DNA of 64,000 nucleotides. It comes from SXOA01 sp046153945 (lineage in GTDB: Bacteria > Planctomycetota > Planctomycetia > Pirellulales > Pirellulaceae). Of the stretch, positions 60,756 through 64,000 are shown piece after piece. The stretch covers positions 6,303 to 70,302 of the forward strand of contig JBJXFF010000052.1 in assembly GCA_046153945.1 (NCBI GenBank). Reading direction: 5' to 3'. Position 1 is the stretch's first letter; every line of letters starts with the position of its first letter. The position numbers were made by a program, and so were the translations under genes. The notes below the pieces were generated by a model. That model was given only the letters and a program-made list of their open reading frames with translations, was not told the origin of the DNA and did not search any database.

Positions 60756-60816
60756 CGGGAATCTTTGGTGACGATGATGGCCCTGGGTGGAAAGTCTTGG
60801 ACGCCAAAGATTCCCG
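60756..60816. repeat. inverted repeat CGGGAATCTTTGG
   Basis: CGGGAATCTTTGG (60756-60768) and its exact complement CCAAAGATTCCCG (60804-60816) are separated by 35 bases. GGTGACGATGA follows the left arm and recurs at 60859. Confidence 0.7.
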
Positions 60817-61019
60817 ACCCCGGCATACCCCTGGGCATAAAAAGTTGGGCCGTTTTCGGTGACGATGAAAAGTGCCGTGAAAACAGGGTCGGCTGAGCGA
60901 ACTGGACACTTAGGCAGGTGTTGGGCGTTTTGTATAATGTGCACTAGGGCGAAGCTCTGGACGCGAGTGGGATAGGGATTTGAAATTTGAGACGGAAGCG
61001 TGGGATCTTGGAAAGGAGC

Positions 61020-61110
61020 GGGGGGGTGTTGAAAAACTAGGGGGGTTATTCAACACGTTTTGTGTGACGGGGGGCGGGGGGGTGTGGAATTACGCGGGGG
61101 GTTTTTCAAC
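61020..61110. repeat. G-run cluster with inverted GTTGAAAAAC arms
   Basis: Five runs of 6-7 G on the plus strand (61020-61026, 61040-61045, 61069-61074, 61076-61082, 61096-61101) and GGGG at 61117. GTTGAAAAAC (61028-61037) is the exact complement of GTTTTTCAAC (61101-61110), with GTTATTCAAC (61045-61054) between them. Confidence 0.75.
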
Positions 61111-61351
61111 AGAGTTGGGGTCGGTTGTGATTTGAAATAGAGTTTTGAGGCAGAAGAAAAAGGACGGCAGTGGACGCAGCCTAGAAGGCATCGATGTGAA
61201 TCAGGAATCGGGGCATGAATCAGAGTTACGGCGACATGGACCAACGGAACATGTGTTCACATAAGGAGTTTTGGAAAAGTGAATCGACGTAAGTCGCGTA
61301 AAAAACGAGTGTGAATCATCGAATCAGGATTTGCCTTTCGGGGGGTGCGAT

Positions 61352-61419
61352 TAACCCAGAGCGTCAGCGAGGGAGTGAGAAGAGAGCAAGGAACACTCCC
61401 TCGCTGGCGCTGCGGGTTA
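61352..61419. repeat. hairpin repeat with arms of 26 bases
   Basis: TAACCCAGAGCGTCAGCGAG... (61352-61377) pairs with CACTCCCTCGCTGGCGCTGC... (61394-61419) with 3 mismatches and a 16-base loop. A one-arm copy is translated in tex at 56988-57014. Confidence 0.8.
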
Positions 61420-61483
61420 GTGGTATTCTGGGGCTAAGAACTGGGAAAAAATCGGGTGCAGCAGATTGAACAAGGAAATTAAG

Positions 61484-62308
61484 ATGGGACTTTTTACGGG
61501 CAAAAAAGGCTTGATTCTCGGAGTCGCGAACGACTGGTCGATCGCGTGGTTCATCGCGAAGGCCATCATGGACGAGGGAGGTGTTTGCGGGTTTTCGCAT
61601 CTGCCCGACCGGCCGGATGATGAGCGGAAGAAGAACCGGGGGCGGGTGGCGAAATGCACCGACCAGTATCCGCAGACGACCAAGTTCCTGATGCCGCTGG
61701 ATGTGCAGAAGGATGAGGATATTACAGCCATCATGGCTAAGGCCAAGGAGGAGTTCGGGCAGATCGACTTCCTGCTCCACAGCATCGCCTTCGCCACTCT
61801 CGACGATATCAAGAAGGAGACCATCGCCTGCAGCCGGGATGGTTTCAAGCTGGCGATGGATATCAGTGCCTACAGCTTGCTGGCGGTTTGCAACGCGGCC
61901 AAGGAGATCATGTCGCCGCAGAGCTCGATCCTGACGCTGACCTACTTCGGCGGCGAGAAGATTGTCGCCGGATACAACATCATGGGAGTCTGCAAAGCGA
62001 CCCTGGACGCCTGCATGAAGTATGCCGCCTATGAACTGGGGCCGCGCGGGATTCGGGTCAATGCCCTCTCTGCTGGGCCGCTGAAGACGCTGGCCAGCAG
62101 TGCCGTCGGTGCGAAGGGGATGGAAACGCTGTACGCGTCCGTCGCTCCCCTGGGTCGCAACGTCACGCACGAAGAAGTTGGCCGGGTCGGTTCGTTCTTG
62201 CTTTCGGATGCGTCGAACGGAATCAGTGCCGAAATCCTGCACGTCGATGGCGGCTATAACGCGATGGGGTCGCCGGGAAGATTACTGGATCAGTTTCAAG
62301 CAAAGTAG
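61484..62308 (+). CDS. fabI: enoyl-[acyl-carrier-protein] reductase (NADH)
   Basis: A 274-residue FabI, which reduces trans-2-enoyl-ACP in the last step of fatty-acid elongation. The cofactor loop is LGVANDWSIAWFIA, near residue 12. The substrate loop has HSIAFAT. The catalytic Tyr pair and Lys are in TYFGGEKIVAGYNIMGVCKA. GISAEILHVDGGYNAMG is the usual end. AAGGA lies 7 bases before the ATG at 61484; TTG 61466 is an alternative. The FabZ-like dehydratase of the window is 54 kb away. It follows the long noncoding region with repeats; a Nudix gene follows. Confidence 0.96.
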   Translation: MGLFTGKKGLILGVANDWSIAWFIAKAIMDEGGVCGFSHLPDRPDDERKKNRGRVAKCTDQYPQTTKFLMPLDVQKDEDITAIMAKAKEEFGQIDFLLHSIAFATLDDIKKETIACSRDGFKLAMDISAYSLLAVCNAAKEIMSPQSSILTLTYFGGEKIVAGYNIMGVCKATLDACMKYAAYELGPRGIRVNALSAGPLKTLASSAVGAKGMETLYASVAPLGRNVTHEEVGRVGSFLLSDASNGISAEILHVDGGYNAMGSPGRLLDQFQAK

Positions 62309-62316
62309 GAATTTGA

Positions 62317-62398
62317 GTGGCACGCTCACGGCTTTGCGTGGGCGTGTTATTAACGCACACACTTTGATCACGCCCACACAAAGCTGTGGGCGTGCCAC
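62317..62398. repeat. palindromic repeat, CACGCCCACA family
   Basis: GTGGCACGC...GGCTTTGCGTGGGCGTG and CACGCCCACACAAAGC...GCGTGCCAC are imperfect inverted arms spanning 82 bases just after the fabI stop. It is related to 26462-26498 and reaches to 24 bases before the Nudix start. Confidence 0.75.
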
Positions 62399-62421
62399 CC
62401 AGTCGTGCAGGCTCCTCAGTC

Positions 62422-62802
62422 GTGACCAAGCAAATCGCCATTGCCGTCGTCGAGCGTGCAGGCTGCTTCCTGATTGGCCAGCGTCCGCCGGGAGTGCCGT
62501 TGGCGGGCCTGTGGGAATTTCCCGGCGGCAAGATGGAGCTGCAGGAGACTGCTAGAGAGGCGGCTGTGCGTGAGTGCCGCGAGGAAACGGAACTTGCCGT
62601 GGAGGCCGAGGGAACATGGCTCGTTCAGGAAGAGGAATATCCACATGGGCGAGTCCGCTTGCACTTCATCGCCTGCCGCGTGGCGGCGCAGGAGGCAAGT
62701 GAACCGAAGCCTCCCTTCCGCTGGGTTCCAGGGCACGAACTGACGACCTATGAGTTTCCCTCGGGAAATCGAGAGCTACTAACTTTGCTTGCGAAACGTT
62801 GA
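62422..62802 (+). CDS. Nudix hydrolase (MutT-like)
   Basis: A 126-residue Nudix protein. The Nudix box reads GGKMELQETAREAAVRECREETEL: Gly, then Glu, then RECREE, as needed for metal binding. The Gly that follows REUXEE in most members is Glu here. RPPGVPLAGLWEFPGGK and FRWVPGHELTTYEFP resemble the MutT/8-oxo-dGTP group. A housecleaning role, for example against oxidised dGTP, is likely but not proven. The start is GTG at 62422; no clear ribosome binding site is seen. The upstream frame to 62386 reads over the palindromic repeat. Confidence 0.86.
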   Translation: MTKQIAIAVVERAGCFLIGQRPPGVPLAGLWEFPGGKMELQETAREAAVRECREETELAVEAEGTWLVQEEEYPHGRVRLHFIACRVAAQEASEPKPPFRWVPGHELTTYEFPSGNRELLTLLAKR

Positions 62803-62926
62803 GGAGGCTGCCATGTGTTTACCTGCCCCACTTGCCCCAGCCACTGACGGCCGCAAGAATGCAAGAGTCGATTTCCCGCCAAATTTCCCACCTGTGAACT
62901 CTCTCCTTCCCCAAGGAGTTTTTCTG

Positions 62927-63934
62927 ATGCGACTTAACCTCTCCGCTGCAGCCCTGGCTGCGGTTTGCTGTCTCCATTTGCCATCTCCCGCCCGAGCGGA
63001 AGATAACATTCCCCTGGGCCTGAAGAAGGTGATCTGGCCGGAGGATAACAAGCATTCCTCGGAGAAAGTCGCGCTGGGCAAGCAGCTTTACTTCGACAAG
63101 CGTTTATCGCGCGACGACACGATTAGCTGCGCCAGTTGCCACGATCCCAAAAAAGGCTGGTCGAACGACGACGCGTTTGCCACCGGCGTCCGTGGGCAGC
63201 GTGGGGGCCGCAGTTCGCCGACAATCATTAATTCCGCCTATCAGGAGTTGCAATTCTGGGATGGCCGAGCCAAGGGACTCGAGGGGCAGGCTCTCGGCCC
63301 GATTCAGAACCCAATTGAGATGGACATGCCGCTGGAGGACGTGGTCGCCAAGCTCAACAAGATTGAAGGCTACAAAAAACAGTTTCAGAAGGTCTTTGGA
63401 ACCGATGTGAATTCCGACGGCATTGCCAAGGCGATTTCCGCGTTTGAGCGGACGGTCCTGTCCGGCGGTGCACCCTACGACCGCTTCAAAGCCGGCGACA
63501 CCAAGGCACTCTCCGAGGCGGCCCAACGGGGAATGAAGGTCTTTTTCGGCAAGGGTCACTGCTCCGCCTGTCATGTCGGACCAAACTTCACCGATGGGGC
63601 GTTCCATAACATCGGCGTTGGCATGGACCAAGAGAAGCCGGACATTGGCCGCGAGGAGCATAGCAAACAAGGGGGGGACCGCGGCTCTTTCAAGACGCCG
63701 ACTCTGCGCGAAATTGCCCGAACCGCTCCTTACATGCACAATGGCACTCACAAGACCCTGGAAGAAGTCGTCGACTACTACGACAAAGGCGGATTTGAAA
63801 ACGATACTCTGGACGAAGAAATCTTCGCGCTCAAACTGACGGCCGAAGAGAAGGCCGACTTGATCAAGTTTTTGAAAGAAGGTCTCGCTAGCCCGAAGTA
63901 CCCCGACGTAGAGCCGCCGAGGTTGCCGGAATAG
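62927..63934 (+). CDS. di-haem cytochrome c peroxidase (MauG/CcpA family)
   Basis: A 335-residue exported enzyme with two c-type haem sites. A signal peptide (residues 1-23) precedes them. CASCH (near 60) and CSACH (near 210) bind haem. LGKQLYFDKRLSRDDTISCA and FKTPTLREIARTAPYMHNG are characteristic family sequences. It may reduce peroxide or, like MauG, modify another protein; the sequence does not tell which. AAGGAG lies 8 bases before the ATG at 62927, which rules out the open frame that continues to 62789. A hairpin repeat begins at its stop codon. Confidence 0.93.
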   Translation: MRLNLSAAALAAVCCLHLPSPARAEDNIPLGLKKVIWPEDNKHSSEKVALGKQLYFDKRLSRDDTISCASCHDPKKGWSNDDAFATGVRGQRGGRSSPTIINSAYQELQFWDGRAKGLEGQALGPIQNPIEMDMPLEDVVAKLNKIEGYKKQFQKVFGTDVNSDGIAKAISAFERTVLSGGAPYDRFKAGDTKALSEAAQRGMKVFFGKGHCSACHVGPNFTDGAFHNIGVGMDQEKPDIGREEHSKQGGDRGSFKTPTLREIARTAPYMHNGTHKTLEEVVDYYDKGGFENDTLDEEIFALKLTAEEKADLIKFLKEGLASPKYPDVEPPRLPE

Positions 63935-64000
63935 GCGAGCGGGGGGCGTGAGCCCCCTGATACTTGCCAGTATGCCTGATTAATATCAGGGGGCTCACGC
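63934..64000. repeat. hairpin repeat at the window end
   Basis: GCGTGAGCCCCCTGATA (63946-63962) and its exact complement TATCAGGGGGCTCACGC (63984-64000) with a 21-base loop. It starts at the last base of the peroxidase stop. The left 31 bases (63934-63964) match 26154-26184 in reverse complement, 30 of 31. It may act as a terminator and may continue past the window end. Confidence 0.85.

Larger units (their letters stand above)
60658..61483. other. noncoding region upstream of fabI
   Basis: 826 bases with no gene I can support. It holds the inverted repeat 60756-60816, a perfect TATAAT at 60933-60938 on the plus strand without a good -35 box, the G-run cluster 61020-61120 and the hairpin repeat 61352-61419. 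Some short open frames occur on the minus strand at 60635-60944 but look random. Confidence 0.55.

Noticed and set aside
61045..61054. DnaA box (TTATTCAAC) as sign of a replication origin
   Set aside because: It differs from TTATNCACA at two positions and is a single site; no dnaA, dnaN or AT-rich unwinding stretch is nearby.

Overview
The window looks like a piece of a planctomycete chromosome (Planctomycetota; a Pirellulales-like relative is my best guess). The grounds are two secreted sulfatases, many exported proteins of no known family, a SecD-SecF fusion with a long Lys/Glu/Pro/Ala insert, a NuoA with a long insert, a divergent membrane pyrophosphatase, a Ser/Thr kinase fused to a tubulin-like domain, and many dispersed hairpin repeats, some of which are translated inside genes. 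Genes are close packed on both strands, with about 50 protein genes and one tRNA. No phage, insertion sequence or CRISPR array is visible.

Layout. 0.2-4.4 kb: a ribose/xylose-type sugar ABC transporter operon (small lipoprotein, binding protein, permease, double ATPase). 4.5-7.1 kb, minus strand: FabZ-like dehydratase, CoA-binding protein, CDGSH protein and hisS, whose leader carries a heptamer repeat. 7.1-12.5 kb, minus strand: histidine kinase, response regulator, STAS protein, PilB/GspE ATPase and PilC/GspF, which look like a signalling module joined to a type IV pilus or type II secretion motor. 12.8-17.9 kb: yajC, secDF and a LysM-like protein. 17.9-26.4 kb: DinB-like protein, type-4 uracil-DNA glycosylase, ribbon-helix-helix protein, der, two exported proteins, a short-chain dehydrogenase with a probable leaderless start, mrp and a phosphotransferase. 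26.5-31.4 kb: H+-pyrophosphatase, ICMT-like methyltransferase and a GlmU-family protein.

31.5-38.1 kb is the most unusual part. It holds a REC / degenerate-GGDEF / CBS protein, divergent from an FHA / degenerate-EAL protein, followed by a Ser/Thr kinase fused to a tubulin-like domain. Together they suggest a phosphorylation-driven system in which a phosphothreonine-binding FHA protein and a tubulin-like filament or GTPase domain meet inactive cyclic-di-GMP-type domains. 38-43 kb: exported proteins and a sulfatase. 43.5-45.8 kb: a partial complex I cluster (nuoI, DUF2203, nuoA, nuoC) without nuoB or nuoD. 46.4-47 kb: csrA and tRNA-Glu(UUC). 47-58 kb: a large exported propeller protein, a leucine-rich repeat protein, a YjhG/YagF-type xylonate dehydratase, mtnA and an enlarged tex. 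58-64 kb: a second sulfatase, an AT-richer PD-(D/E)XK-like gene, an 0.8-kb noncoding stretch with G-runs, fabI, a Nudix hydrolase and a di-haem peroxidase.

A second theme is the dispersed repeats. Heptamer or 14-mer direct repeats and several hairpin families lie between genes, and recognisable copies of the same families form in-frame protein segments in tex and in the phosphotransferase gene. Function calls rest on motifs read by eye; no database search was run.
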